A stretch of DNA of 10,743 nt from assembly GCA_964475385.1 (NCBI GenBank), contig CAYYWV010000085.1:1-10743 (forward strand), written 5' to 3'. The notes under the pieces are model-generated. The model worked only from the letters and a program-made list of their open reading frames with translations. It did no database searches and was not told where the DNA came from. This document shows positions 1-7,127 of this stretch, in pieces. The DNA comes from CAYYWV01 sp964475385. GTDB lineage: Bacteria; Pseudomonadota; Alphaproteobacteria; JAAXGF01. A program made the translations under genes and the position numbers. Every line of letters starts with the position of its first letter. Position 1 is the first letter of the stretch.

Positions 1-170
1 GCGACGCGGCGGTCGACCTCTTCACGCGGCAGAAGCTCGGATTTCTCGCGCGCCACAGACAGCGCACGGTCGACCAGCTCTCCACGGCGTGCTTTGAGTT
101 CGATGGTCGCCCGTTCTGCTTCGGTCTGGAGCCGTTTTCCATAGCTGGAAGAAGCGGTTCCAGGACGCAT
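1..170 (-). CDS. Partial CDS, possibly a phage terminase small-subunit (Nu1-like) fragment
   Basis: This reading frame runs off the left window edge. From an ATG at 170 it encodes about 56 residues, beginning MRPGTASSSYGKRLQ and continuing with a charged, helix-prone stretch containing ELKARRGELVDRA and LLPREEVDRR. The 'ARRGELV...EEV' pattern resembles the helical region after the winged-helix domain of phage DNA-packaging (Nu1-type) small terminase subunits; this is a resemblance recalled from the family, not a search result. The frame stays open upstream of the ATG to a TAA at about 249-251, and no clear ribosome binding site precedes the ATG, so the true N-terminus (normally a DNA-binding domain) may be lost. 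Third codon positions include many A and T (GAA, GCA, GGA, AAA, CGT), unlike the strongly G/C-ending nos genes, which fits a different origin. It could also be an unrelated coiled-coil protein. Confidence 0.4.
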   Translation of the reverse strand, partial: MRPGTASSSYGKRLQTEAERATIELKARRGELVDRALSVAREKSELLPREEVDRRV

Positions 171-332
171 GGCGCGTTCTGGATGGAAAACTCGCAGCCT
201 GGCTTCCGTGCTACGCGACTCGATTGTGGCTGCTAGGCTGAGTGATTGTTAAGGGCTTCACTGGCTGCGATCCGCGACTCTTACGTCGCTCGGCGCGGGG
301 ATCGGCGGTCTATTGAAGCGCGGCGCGGCCGC

Positions 333-355
333 GTCGCCAATGGCTGTGCGGCGAC
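333..355 (-). terminator. Candidate terminator hairpin after nosX
   Basis: The 6-base arms GTCGCC and GGCGAC flank an 11-base loop. The hairpin begins about 12 bases beyond the nosX stop codon, in the position expected for the end of the nos transcript. No U-run follows on the minus strand, so it is not a classical intrinsic terminator; it could be a 3'-end stabilising hairpin or chance in GC-rich DNA. The surrounding stretch 171-367 shows no convincing gene. Confidence 0.25.
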
Positions 356-367
356 CGCCAAGGGCCG

Positions 368-1390
368 TCAGGCCGTCCAGTCCTCGATGCGGCCGTCGCG
401 ACGGGTGAGGATCGCGCGCACCCCCGAAAGCCGTTCGCGCAGGGCGGCGATCCGTTTCGGCGGCATGACGAACAGAGCCGTCGAAAGCGCGTCGGCCTCG
501 GTCGCGGTGGCGGCGATGACGGTAACGCCCGCAAGGCGGTTGGCGCTGCGCCCGGTGCGCGGATCGAACAGATGGTGGATGCGCCCGCTCGGTTCGAAGA
601 CGGTGCCCGAGGCGGCCGAGGTCGCGACCGCTCGGTCGACGAGATCGAGCCGGCGCGCGATGTGCTCGCGGTCGAAGGGGTCTTCGATCCCCACCCGCCA
701 AGGTCGGCCCGCGGGATGGTCGCCGAGGCCGCGAATCTCGCCGAGGTCGAGCAGGACATGCGCCATGCCGCGGGCGCGCAGCAGATCGGCCACCCGGTCG
801 GTGATATAGCCCTGGGCGATGCCGTTCAGCGTTACCGCCATGTCCGGGCGGGCGAAGGCGATGCGCGTGCTCGCCACATCTACGGCGCGGTAATCGACCC
901 GCGCCCGCGCCGCCTCGATCGCCGCCGGGTCCGGGCCGGCCGGATCGGCGTTGTCGGTGCGGAAGTGGCGGGCGTAAAGCGCCCAAAGCGGCTGCACGGT
1001 CGGATCGAAAGCCCCCTCCGTGAGCGCGGCGAAGCTTTGCGCCGTCGCCATGAGCTGGACGAGGTCCAGCGGCGGGGCGGCGAGCGCGCCGTCGCGGTTG
1101 AGCTGCGAGAGCGCCGAGTCGGGGCGATAGAGGCTGAACACGCTCTCGAGGCGGCGAATCTCGGCGACCGCGGCGGCGATCAGCCGCCGGGCGGCTTTGG
1201 GATCGGGGTGGTAGAGGACGATCGAGGCTTCCGCGCCGAGCGCCGCTCCCCGCCAACGCACGAGCGGCGGCGTCTTGGCTGCGAACCCCTTGCCGGCCAG
1301 AGCGGCGAGCCCGAGTCCTCCTGCGGCCGCAGCCATCAGACGGATGGCGCGGCGACGGCCGATCGATCGGGTAATGAGGGTTTCGGTCAT
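368..1390 (-). CDS. nosX: NosX/ApbE-family FAD:protein FMN transferase
   Basis: This 340-residue periplasmic flavin transferase, last gene of the operon, is expected to attach FMN covalently to a threonine of NosR. The N-terminus carries a Tat-type signal: arginines 12-14 in SIGRRRAIRL, then an Ala/Gly/Leu-rich hydrophobic stretch to about residue 38. ApbE landmarks follow in order: LESVFSLYRPDS (81-92), FDPTVQPLW (128-136), the FAD-site motif NGIAQGY (189-195), LDLGEIRGLG (214-223), HHLFDPRTG (272-280) and the metal-site region EADALSTALFV (298-308). Length fits the NosX subgroup. The start at 1390 is chosen because AAGGAG (1405-1400) lies 9 bases upstream; an in-frame ATG at 1414 lacks such a site. 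It follows nosL by 38 bases. Known biology: NosX, or another ApbE, is needed for sustained N2O reduction in alphaproteobacteria because it flavinylates NosR. Confidence 0.93.
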   Translation of the reverse strand: MTETLITRSIGRRRAIRLMAAAAGGLGLAALAGKGFAAKTPPLVRWRGAALGAEASIVLYHPDPKAARRLIAAAVAEIRRLESVFSLYRPDSALSQLNRDGALAAPPLDLVQLMATAQSFAALTEGAFDPTVQPLWALYARHFRTDNADPAGPDPAAIEAARARVDYRAVDVASTRIAFARPDMAVTLNGIAQGYITDRVADLLRARGMAHVLLDLGEIRGLGDHPAGRPWRVGIEDPFDREHIARRLDLVDRAVATSAASGTVFEPSGRIHHLFDPRTGRSANRLAGVTVIAATATEADALSTALFVMPPKRIAALRERLSGVRAILTRRDGRIEDWTA

Positions 1391-1399
1391 CGTTTCGCG

Positions 1400-1405
1400 C
1401 TCCTT
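1400..1405 (-). promoter_or_regulatory. Ribosome binding site deciding the nosX start
   Basis: AAGGAG on the minus strand lies 9 bases before the ATG at 1390, favouring that start over the ATG at 1414, which lies upstream of this site. Confidence 0.7.
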
Positions 1406-1428
1406 CCTGGGCATCGAATCGTTTCGAT

Positions 1429-1980
1429 CTAATCGCCTTGCGTCTTTGGGGCGCCGCCGCCCATCTGCTCGGGCATGGCGTCGGGCGCTTCGAGAATATA
1501 GTCCTTCGGCATCTCGTCGAAGCTCACGACCCGGCCGCCGTGGGCGGCGGCGAAGCGCGCGGCGGCGTCCTTGGTTCCGAAGGGGATGGCTTCAGGCGCG
1601 CCCATGCCGCCGCGGCGGTCGCTGCCGATCACGTACCAGGCCCGGTGGGCGTCGATCCAGCTATCGTCGCTGGGGGCGTTCCAGTCGGCCGCGGTCATGT
1701 CGTTGACGTAGAATGCGGCGATGTTCCGGGGCTCGGTCGGCGAAAGGAAGAAGGCGAAGGCGTCGCGGACCGAGCTGAACCAGATCGGCTCGTCGCGGTC
1801 GGTCAGAAGGATCTGCCCCTTGGGCCCGGGGTGGTCGGCGACCACCATGCCGCAAAAATAAGCGACCGCATCCGGGTCGAGCCGATGGGGCGGCGGCGGC
1901 GCGGCCCGGTCGTCGCCGCAGGCCGCAAGCGGCAGCGCAAGCGCAAGCGCGACGAGAAAGGCGAAAGCCGGGGCGCGCAC
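1429..1980 (-). CDS. nosL: NosL, copper-binding outer-membrane-type lipoprotein for NosZ maturation
   Basis: NosL is a periplasm-facing lipoprotein that binds Cu(I) and passes copper toward apo-NosZ together with the NosDFY complex. The 183-residue product has a lipoprotein signal (MRAPAFAFLVALALALPLAAC) with lipobox LAAC and lipidated Cys21. A Pro-rich linker leads to the family motif YFCGM (41-45), whose cysteine and methionine are the expected copper-site residues, then YVNDM (91-95) and GGMGAPEAIPF (124-134), typical of NosL. The C-terminus after about 163 is a Met/Gly/Pro-rich tail. Start choice: AAGGAG (1994-1989) lies 8 bases before the GTG at 1980 but only 2 bases before the in-frame GTG at 1986, so 1980 is preferred; the 1986 start would add two residues and overlap the nosY stop. 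Either way nosL directly abuts nosY. Confidence 0.93.
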   Translation of the reverse strand: MRAPAFAFLVALALALPLAACGDDRAAPPPPHRLDPDAVAYFCGMVVADHPGPKGQILLTDRDEPIWFSSVRDAFAFFLSPTEPRNIAAFYVNDMTAADWNAPSDDSWIDAHRAWYVIGSDRRGGMGAPEAIPFGTKDAAARFAAAHGGRVVSFDEMPKDYILEAPDAMPEQMGGGAPKTQGD

Positions 1981-1982
1981 GA

Positions 1983-2810
1983 TCACAGCTCCTTCCTCTG
2001 AAAGACGGCCATCGCCGCGCCGAGCGGCAGGATCACCCAGGCCGCCATCACGGCGAGCGGCAGGCCGGCGCCGAGCCCGCCCCGCCCGGCGACGCCGGCG
2101 AGCCCGCCGACGGCGGCCGTCGCATCGCCGCCCATCAGGCTGACGATCCGGTAGGCGTCGGTCGGACTCGCGAGCAGAAGGCCGACGAACAGGCGCTGGT
2201 CAATGGTCTGCCCCTTGTCGGCGACCAGGACGCCGAGCAGCGCAAGGTCGTAAAGGACCACCATGAAGACCCAGAGGCCGAGCGCAAAGCCGGCCGCCGC
2301 GCTGCGCTCGCGCATGAGCGCGCTGACCAGGTAGCCGAGCGCGACGAAGGCCGCGCCGAGCAGGACCGAGGTCGCGACCATCGCGAGATAGGCGCCGAGC
2401 CCCCGCGCGTCGCCCCCGGCGGCCGCCACCACCGCTGCGCCCGCGATCCCATAGCCCAGGGCCACCGCAAGCGCCAGAATCGCCGCATGACCAATGAACT
2501 TGCCGACGATCACCTGCCAGCGGGCGACCGGATAGGCGAGCAGCAGAAGCATGGTGCCGCGTTCGACCTCGCCGACCAGGGTGTCGTAAGCGAGGATCAG
2601 GGCGATCAACGGCATCAGATAGACGGTCAGGCTGGAGAGGCTCGCCACCGCGATGTTCAAAGGGGCCGCCTTGACCGTGCCGACCGGGGTCGAGCCCAGG
2701 AAAGCGAGGGTGAGCGCGAGCCCGGCCAGCACCGCCACCGCGCCCGCGATCCAACGGTTGCGCAGCCCGTCGCGAATCTCTTTGCCCGCCAGGATCAAGA
2801 GGAGTTTCAT
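1983..2810 (-). CDS. nosY: NosY, ABC transporter permease of the NosDFY complex
   Basis: NosY is an inner-membrane permease of 275 residues, matching the usual NosY length. It pairs with the NosF ATPase and periplasmic NosD to energise copper-site (CuZ) assembly of N2O reductase. The N-terminus MKLLLILAGKEIRDGLRNRW is the amphipathic ABC-2 type opening seen in NosY, followed by about six hydrophobic segments, roughly at residues 22-40, 53-75, 97-130, 135-162, 170-195 and 250-268. The conserved-looking loop GEVERGTMLLLLAYPVARW follows the second segment. A Gly/Ala-rich low-complexity stretch lies near 225-250. The start ATG overlaps the nosF stop as ATGA (2810-2807), with the purine-rich GAGGGAG about 10 bases upstream, so translation is probably coupled to nosF. 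Confidence 0.95.
   Translation of the reverse strand: MKLLLILAGKEIRDGLRNRWIAGAVAVLAGLALTLAFLGSTPVGTVKAAPLNIAVASLSSLTVYLMPLIALILAYDTLVGEVERGTMLLLLAYPVARWQVIVGKFIGHAAILALAVALGYGIAGAAVVAAAGGDARGLGAYLAMVATSVLLGAAFVALGYLVSALMRERSAAAGFALGLWVFMVVLYDLALLGVLVADKGQTIDQRLFVGLLLASPTDAYRIVSLMGGDATAAVGGLAGVAGRGGLGAGLPLAVMAAWVILPLGAAMAVFQRKEL
1989..1994 (-). promoter_or_regulatory. Ribosome binding site for nosL, inside the end of nosY
   Basis: AAGGAG on the minus strand lies within the last codons of nosY. Spacing is 8 bases to the GTG at 1980 and 2 bases to the GTG at 1986, which decides for the shorter product. Confidence 0.65.
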
Positions 2811-3739
2811 TGCGGCCCCGCTCCCTCGGTGAAATGCGTGTAGATTTCCTCAAGCCCCGGCGGCGCGATGTCGATGTCGCGCACCAATCCGTCGAGCCCG
2901 GCGAGGCGGTGCAGAAGGCGCATCTTGTCGCATGGAGCGCAGGAGAGCTCGATCACGGCAGCGTTCACCGTCCGAACCTCGGCGTCGGCGCCCAAATCGG
3001 CGGCGATCGCCTGCGCTTTGCCCGGCGCGACCGCGACCCGGACGCGCACCGGGCGGGCGGCCGCCCGGCGCAGCTCGTCGAGGGTTCCGCAGGCGACCAT
3101 GCGACCGTTCTTCATGATCGCCATGCGGTCGGCGCGCGCCTCGACCTCGCCGAGCGCGTGCGAGGACAGCAGAACCGCCGTACCCTGGCGCTGGCGTTCG
3201 GCGATGATCTCGTAAAACTGGCGGCGCAACGCCGGGTCGAGACCGGTGGTCGGCTCGTCGAGGAACAGCACAACGGGATCGCCGAGCAGCGCTTGCGCGA
3301 GCCCGAGGCGCTGGCGCATGCCCTTGGAGTAGGTCCGCACCCGCCGGTTCCGGGCTTCGCCGAGCCCCACCCGGTCGAGCAGCGCATCGACCGCCGAAGC
3401 CGGCGCGCCCTTGAGCCGGGCATAGAAGGAAAGAATCTCGCGCCCCGTCATGGCGTTGTGGAACACGACGTTCTCGGGCAGGAAACCGACCCGCCGCCGC
3501 AATCCGGCGAAGGCGCGCTCGTCGGGCCGCAGCCCGCAGATGCGAATGTCTCCCCCGTCGGCCCGGGTGATTCCCAGCATCAGTTTGATCAGGGTCGTCT
3601 TGCCGGCTCCGTTGTGCCCGAGCAGGGCGAGGCTTTCGCCCGCGGCAAGGCTGAATGAGACCCCCCGCACGACCTCGTGGGGCCCATAACGCTTGATCGC
3701 GCCCGAAACCGCTATCGCCAGGATCGGTTGATCCGCCAT
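2807..3739 (-). CDS. nosF: NosF, ABC transporter ATP-binding protein
   Basis: NosF is the cytoplasmic ATPase (310 residues, near the family length) that drives the NosDFY complex in nitrous oxide reductase maturation. All ABC landmarks are visible: Walker A GHNGAGKT (41-48), a Q-loop region FLPEN (86-90) in which the canonical glutamine is replaced as is common in this branch, signature YSKGMRQRL (137-145), Walker B VLFLDEP (157-163) with Asp161 and Glu162, and the switch histidine in LLSSHALGE (His194). A C-terminal extension (about 228-310) contains CAPC (267-270) and ends GLEEIYTHF, a typical ABC-2 accessory ATPase tail. The ATG at 3739 is preceded by GGAGG (3750-3746) at 6 bases and shares one base with the nosD stop (TGATG). 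The frame is open further upstream to 3841, but the strong binding site and the conserved N-terminus rule that out. Confidence 0.96.
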   Translation of the reverse strand: MADQPILAIAVSGAIKRYGPHEVVRGVSFSLAAGESLALLGHNGAGKTTLIKLMLGITRADGGDIRICGLRPDERAFAGLRRRVGFLPENVVFHNAMTGREILSFYARLKGAPASAVDALLDRVGLGEARNRRVRTYSKGMRQRLGLAQALLGDPVVLFLDEPTTGLDPALRRQFYEIIAERQRQGTAVLLSSHALGEVEARADRMAIMKNGRMVACGTLDELRRAAARPVRVRVAVAPGKAQAIAADLGADAEVRTVNAAVIELSCAPCDKMRLLHRLAGLDGLVRDIDIAPPGLEEIYTHFTEGAGPQ

Positions 3740-5034
3740 CACGGGCCTCCGCGCGCTATGGCCAGAGGCGGCGGGCGCATCAAAGGGGCGCTGTCGATCA
3801 CCCCGCCGGGATGGAGGGACGGAAACTCCTTCTGCGCCCAACGCAGGATCTGAACCGCCGGGCTGGTCAGCAGCAGCTTGGCGAGGGGATGTCGCCAGAC
3901 GATCTGGTCGACGAGATCATTGGGGCGATAAGGCTGGTCGGCGATGCCGTCGCCGTCGAGGTCGAAGGAGAGGTCGTCGCTCCAGTAGTTGCCGCGGCCG
4001 TCGCGCGACCATTCGAGCAGCCGCGTGCCGACGTATTTCACCTGGGTGCGGTTGTCGATGAAGGCGTTGCCGTAGATTTCGTTGCGCTCGGAGCCAGCGG
4101 TGAAATGAATGCCGATCTCGCAGCCCTCGAACCGGTTGCCGACGAAGCGATTTTTGTTGGCGTTGTAGATGAACACGCATTTCTTCGAGCGCCCGCGCAC
4201 GACGTTTCCCTCGATCGTCGAGTTGTTGACGTAGTTGAGAAGAATCCCGCGCTCGCTGTCTCCTTGCGAAAGGTTCCCGCGCACCTTGAGGGTACGGGAG
4301 TACATCAGGGCGAAACCGATCCGGTTGCCGGTCGAGACGTTGCCGCTGACTTCGCTGCTGTTGGTGTACATGTAGTGGATGGCGTAGCGCAGGTCGCGGA
4401 AGCGGTTGCCGTGAAACAGGTTGCGCTTGCTCGTCGTGACGAAGATGCCGTCGCGCCCGTAGCGCACGTCGTTGTCCTCGACGATCGAGCCCGGCGTGTT
4501 CCAAAGCTGAATGTTGTCGCCGCGGTCGTTGACGTGGGCGTAGCGCCGGCCGCGGATCACGTTGCCCCGGACCACGGCGTCGTCCGGCCCCCAAAGATAG
4601 ACCCCGATCAAGTTGTCGACGATCCGGTTGCCTTCGACCAACGCCCGATCGCCGGCCTTGTCCACGAATACCCCGGCGTCTTGCTTCTCAAGGCTTGCCC
4701 CCGAGTTGCGAATGGTGATCCCGCGTAAGGTCACGTCAGGGGCGGCGATGACCACGACGCTGTCCTTGCCGCCGCCGTCGATCACCGCATCCGGCCCGCC
4801 CTCGAGCGTCACCGGCCGGTCGATTCGGACGGGACCGCGGTAAACCCCTGGGGCCAGCTTCAGAACATCGCCGGGGGCGGCGGCGGCGAGCGCGGCGCGA
4901 AGCCCGTCGCCGGCCGCCCCCGGGACGACATCCCGGATCGCTGCGAGGCCGGCCGAAAACGGCGACAATGCGAGGAGCCCGACGGCCGCAAGGGCCGCCA
5001 GATACCGCGCCCGCATTGTCGCCGCGGCCGTCAC
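3739..5034 (-). CDS. nosD: NosD, periplasmic right-handed beta-helix copper-maturation protein
   Basis: NosD is the periplasmic member of the NosDFY complex; it works with NosL and apo-NosZ in assembling the CuZ site. The 431-residue product begins with a Sec-type signal (hydrophobic YLAALAAVGLLAL, cleavage probably near LAAIRD, about residue 32). The body from about 40 to 345 is a series of short beta-helix (CASH/PbH1) repeats with recurring 'xxGNxIxxNxxG' spacing, for example EGNRIVDNLIGVYLWG, HGNRFRDLRYAIHYMYTN and VGNRFEGCEIGIHFT. A DLDGDGIADQPY segment (about 358-369) resembles a calcium loop and is usual in NosD. The GTG start at 5034 directly follows the nosZ TGA and has AAGAAGG (5046-5040) 5 bases upstream; an ATG at 5016 is the alternative and would shorten only the signal peptide. 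The stop overlaps the nosF start. Confidence 0.95.
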   Translation of the reverse strand: MTAAATMRARYLAALAAVGLLALSPFSAGLAAIRDVVPGAAGDGLRAALAAAAPGDVLKLAPGVYRGPVRIDRPVTLEGGPDAVIDGGGKDSVVVIAAPDVTLRGITIRNSGASLEKQDAGVFVDKAGDRALVEGNRIVDNLIGVYLWGPDDAVVRGNVIRGRRYAHVNDRGDNIQLWNTPGSIVEDNDVRYGRDGIFVTTSKRNLFHGNRFRDLRYAIHYMYTNSSEVSGNVSTGNRIGFALMYSRTLKVRGNLSQGDSERGILLNYVNNSTIEGNVVRGRSKKCVFIYNANKNRFVGNRFEGCEIGIHFTAGSERNEIYGNAFIDNRTQVKYVGTRLLEWSRDGRGNYWSDDLSFDLDGDGIADQPYRPNDLVDQIVWRHPLAKLLLTSPAVQILRWAQKEFPSLHPGGVIDSAPLMRPPPLAIARGGP

Positions 5035-6990
5035 TCAGGCCTTCTTCGGTTTGACCAGCATCCGACTGCGCATCTCCATGTGGAGCGCGTGGCAGAACCA
5101 CTGGCAGTAGAACCAGTGCACGCCCGGCCGGTCGGCGGTGAAGGTCACCGATGCGGTGGCCTGCGGTCCGATCTCCATGGCGATGCCATAGTTCTCGAGG
5201 GTGAACCCGTGGGTCAGGTCGTCGACGTCGTCGATGTTGGTGATGATCACCGTCACCTCGTCGCCTTCCTCGACCTCGAACTTCTCGAGGCTGAAGGTCG
5301 GCGCCGAGGAGTACATATAGACGCGAACCTTGTTGCCGTCGCGGATCACGTCGGCCGCCTCTTCGAGAACCACACCATCCTTCTTGGCCCACTGGCGCGC
5401 CTCTTCCCACATCGGATCGTTGCGGTCGTAGATCGAACGCGGGTTGACGATGTCGCGCCGGACGATGATCGCGTCATGCGGCTCGGCGAAGGTGGGACCA
5501 TCGTGGACAAGCGCCATCTTCTCGCCGCTGATATCGATGAGCTGGTCGTTCTCGGGCTTCAGCGGGCCGGCGTTGATGAACCGATCCTTCGAGAACTTGT
5601 TCAGCGACACCAGCCACTTGCCGTCGGCCTCTTTGGTCTCGCCCATCGACGAGTGGTTGTGGCCCGGCTGGTAATGGACGTCGATCTTTTCGATGATCGG
5701 GTCCACTTTTTCGCCCTTGTAGGCGCGGCGCGCTTTCTCGATGTTCCACTTCACGATCTGGCTGTCGATGAACAGCGTGGTGAAGGCGTTGCCCTTGCCG
5801 TCGAAGGCGGTGTGAAGAGGGCCGAGGCCGAGCTCGGGCTCGGCGACGATCGCCTCGCGCGGCTTGATCTTGTCCGCGAACAGATCGTCGAGCAGCGTCA
5901 CGTCGATCACCGAGCAGGTCGGCGACAGCTTGCCGGCAATCACCACATGGCGGCCGTCGGGCGCGGTGTTGCAGCCGTGGGGGCTCTTCGAGATCGGGAT
6001 GTAGCGGGTGTAAGGCGAACCATGGCGGCCGTCGATCACCTTAACCCCGTTCATCTCCTTGAAGTCGCCCTTCTTGATCCCCTCCTCGATGCGCTTGAGG
6101 TTGAAGACGACCACCCAGTCCTGCTCGTTCGCCGTCATCTCGGCGAGGTTCACGCCGCCTTCCGAGTTGTAGCAGGTCGAAAAGGCGTACTTGCCCTGGT
6201 AGTCGGCGTCGCAGTTGTCGAGGTTGCCGTCGACGATGACCTGCCAGGCGATCTTCATCGTGTCGCCGTCGATGGCGGTGAAGATCGCATGATACTGCTT
6301 GGGATCGTCGAGGATGCTGCCGTCGTTCGGCAAGGGAATACGGTGCTCGCCGTTGACGAACACATAGCCCGTGCGCGGGTACTTCTGGGGGCGCAGACCG
6401 TGCAGCCCCGAGGCGTTGGGAACCTCGATGATCTTGTCGCATTTCATGATATCGCAGCGAATTCGTCCCACCCGCCGGTTCGCCTTGTCGTTGACGAACA
6501 GATAACGGCCGTCGTAAGTGCCGTCGGTGAACGACATGTGGGGGTGGTGCAGGTCGCCGTTGAGGTAGACTCCGCCCCGTTTCTCGAGGAACTTGCGGGT
6601 CTCGGGGAGCAGGTTCTCGGTCAGGATCTTGCGGCTTTCGTTGGTCAGCCCCCAGCCGGTCGCGCTGTCGCGATTGAACACTGGAATCCGCATCAGCTCG
6701 CGCATCGAAGGCACGCCGAAGATGCGCACTTCACCGGTCTGCCCGCTGCTCCAGAACCCGTAGTACTCGTCGAGATCGCCCGGCGCGACGACGGCCTTGT
6801 TGCTCTCGGCGGCCGCCGCCGATCCGGGCGCGACCAGTGCGCCCGAGGCGAGCCCGGCGACGCCCGCGGCCGCGCCGGCGCCGTAAAGCCCCGTCAGGGT
6901 CGCGACCTTCGCGGTTCCGCCGAGCAGGTCGCGCCGCGACAGCCCGGCCTTTTCCGTATCCCCATGCGGGCGATGTTTTTCATCCGACAT
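5035..6990 (-). CDS. nosZ: NosZ, nitrous oxide reductase (clade I, Tat-exported)
   Basis: NosZ is the periplasmic multicopper enzyme that reduces N2O to N2, the last step of denitrification. The 651-residue precursor has a Tat signal with SRRDLL (18-23) and a long hydrophobic region ending SAAAAES, marking clade I. An N-terminal beta-propeller carries the seven CuZ histidines: His148 and His149 in GDLHHPH, His197 in GLHGL, His338 in SPHGC, His393 in PLHTAF, His444 in PGHNH and His505 in EPHDA. A C-terminal cupredoxin domain (from about 555) carries the CuA ligands His594 (LTHGF), Cys629, Trp631, Cys633, His637 and Met640 in YCQWFCHALHMEM. Spacings match characterised Pseudomonas and Paracoccus enzymes as I recall them, so the protein should be active. 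The start is fixed by GGAGGA (7003-6998), 7 bases upstream; the frame is open far upstream into nosR, but that is not coding. Confidence 0.98.
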   Translation of the reverse strand: MSDEKHRPHGDTEKAGLSRRDLLGGTAKVATLTGLYGAGAAAGVAGLASGALVAPGSAAAAESNKAVVAPGDLDEYYGFWSSGQTGEVRIFGVPSMRELMRIPVFNRDSATGWGLTNESRKILTENLLPETRKFLEKRGGVYLNGDLHHPHMSFTDGTYDGRYLFVNDKANRRVGRIRCDIMKCDKIIEVPNASGLHGLRPQKYPRTGYVFVNGEHRIPLPNDGSILDDPKQYHAIFTAIDGDTMKIAWQVIVDGNLDNCDADYQGKYAFSTCYNSEGGVNLAEMTANEQDWVVVFNLKRIEEGIKKGDFKEMNGVKVIDGRHGSPYTRYIPISKSPHGCNTAPDGRHVVIAGKLSPTCSVIDVTLLDDLFADKIKPREAIVAEPELGLGPLHTAFDGKGNAFTTLFIDSQIVKWNIEKARRAYKGEKVDPIIEKIDVHYQPGHNHSSMGETKEADGKWLVSLNKFSKDRFINAGPLKPENDQLIDISGEKMALVHDGPTFAEPHDAIIVRRDIVNPRSIYDRNDPMWEEARQWAKKDGVVLEEAADVIRDGNKVRVYMYSSAPTFSLEKFEVEEGDEVTVIITNIDDVDDLTHGFTLENYGIAMEIGPQATASVTFTADRPGVHWFYCQWFCHALHMEMRSRMLVKPKKA

Positions 6991-6997
6991 TTCGATT

Positions 6998-7003
6998 TCC
7001 TCC
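6998..7003 (-). promoter_or_regulatory. Strong ribosome binding site of nosZ
   Basis: GGAGGA on the minus strand lies 7 bases before the ATG at 6990. An earlier in-frame ATG (7005) overlaps this site and is therefore unlikely to be the start. Confidence 0.75.
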
Positions 7004-7074
7004 ATTGAAAATAGGTCTTTCCGTTTCGTCCCTCTGAACGCGTCGCCCATCCCGGAGCCATTCGTTCGGAACTT

Positions 7075-7091
7075 TCGCCGTCCGGTGGCGA
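7075..7091 (-). other. Small hairpin in the nosR-nosZ gap
   Basis: The gap 6991-7127 is the longest inside the operon. It contains a 5-base stem (TCGCC/GGCGA) with a 7-base loop, about 85 bases before the nosZ start, plus short palindromes CGCCGCGGCG just after the nosR stop and GTTCGGAAC at 7064-7072. No convincing promoter or FNR-type box is visible. The hairpin could be a processing or stabilising element that separates nosZ expression from nosR, or chance in GC-rich DNA. Confidence 0.2.
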
Positions 7092-7127
7092 GGCCGTCTT
7101 TCCGCGACGCCGCGGCGGTGTGATCGT

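Noticed and set aside
325..332. GCGGCCGC palindrome near the end of the operon
   Set aside because: A short GC-only palindrome is expected by chance in this composition.
246..809. Arg/Ser-rich plus-strand frame at the end of nosX
   Set aside because: Extremely basic low-complexity translation, overlapping well-supported NosX motifs on the other strand.
3811..4728. A 305-codon plus-strand frame opposite nosD
   Set aside because: Its translation is repetitive Val/Ala/Asp-rich antisense of beta-helix repeats. The repeat rhythm comes from NosD.
5080..7008. A long plus-strand open frame (642 codons) opposite nosZ
   Set aside because: It mirrors nosZ codons and its translation is a low-complexity Val/Asp/Ala/Arg-rich sequence without recognisable domains; long antisense frames are expected opposite G/C-ending codons.
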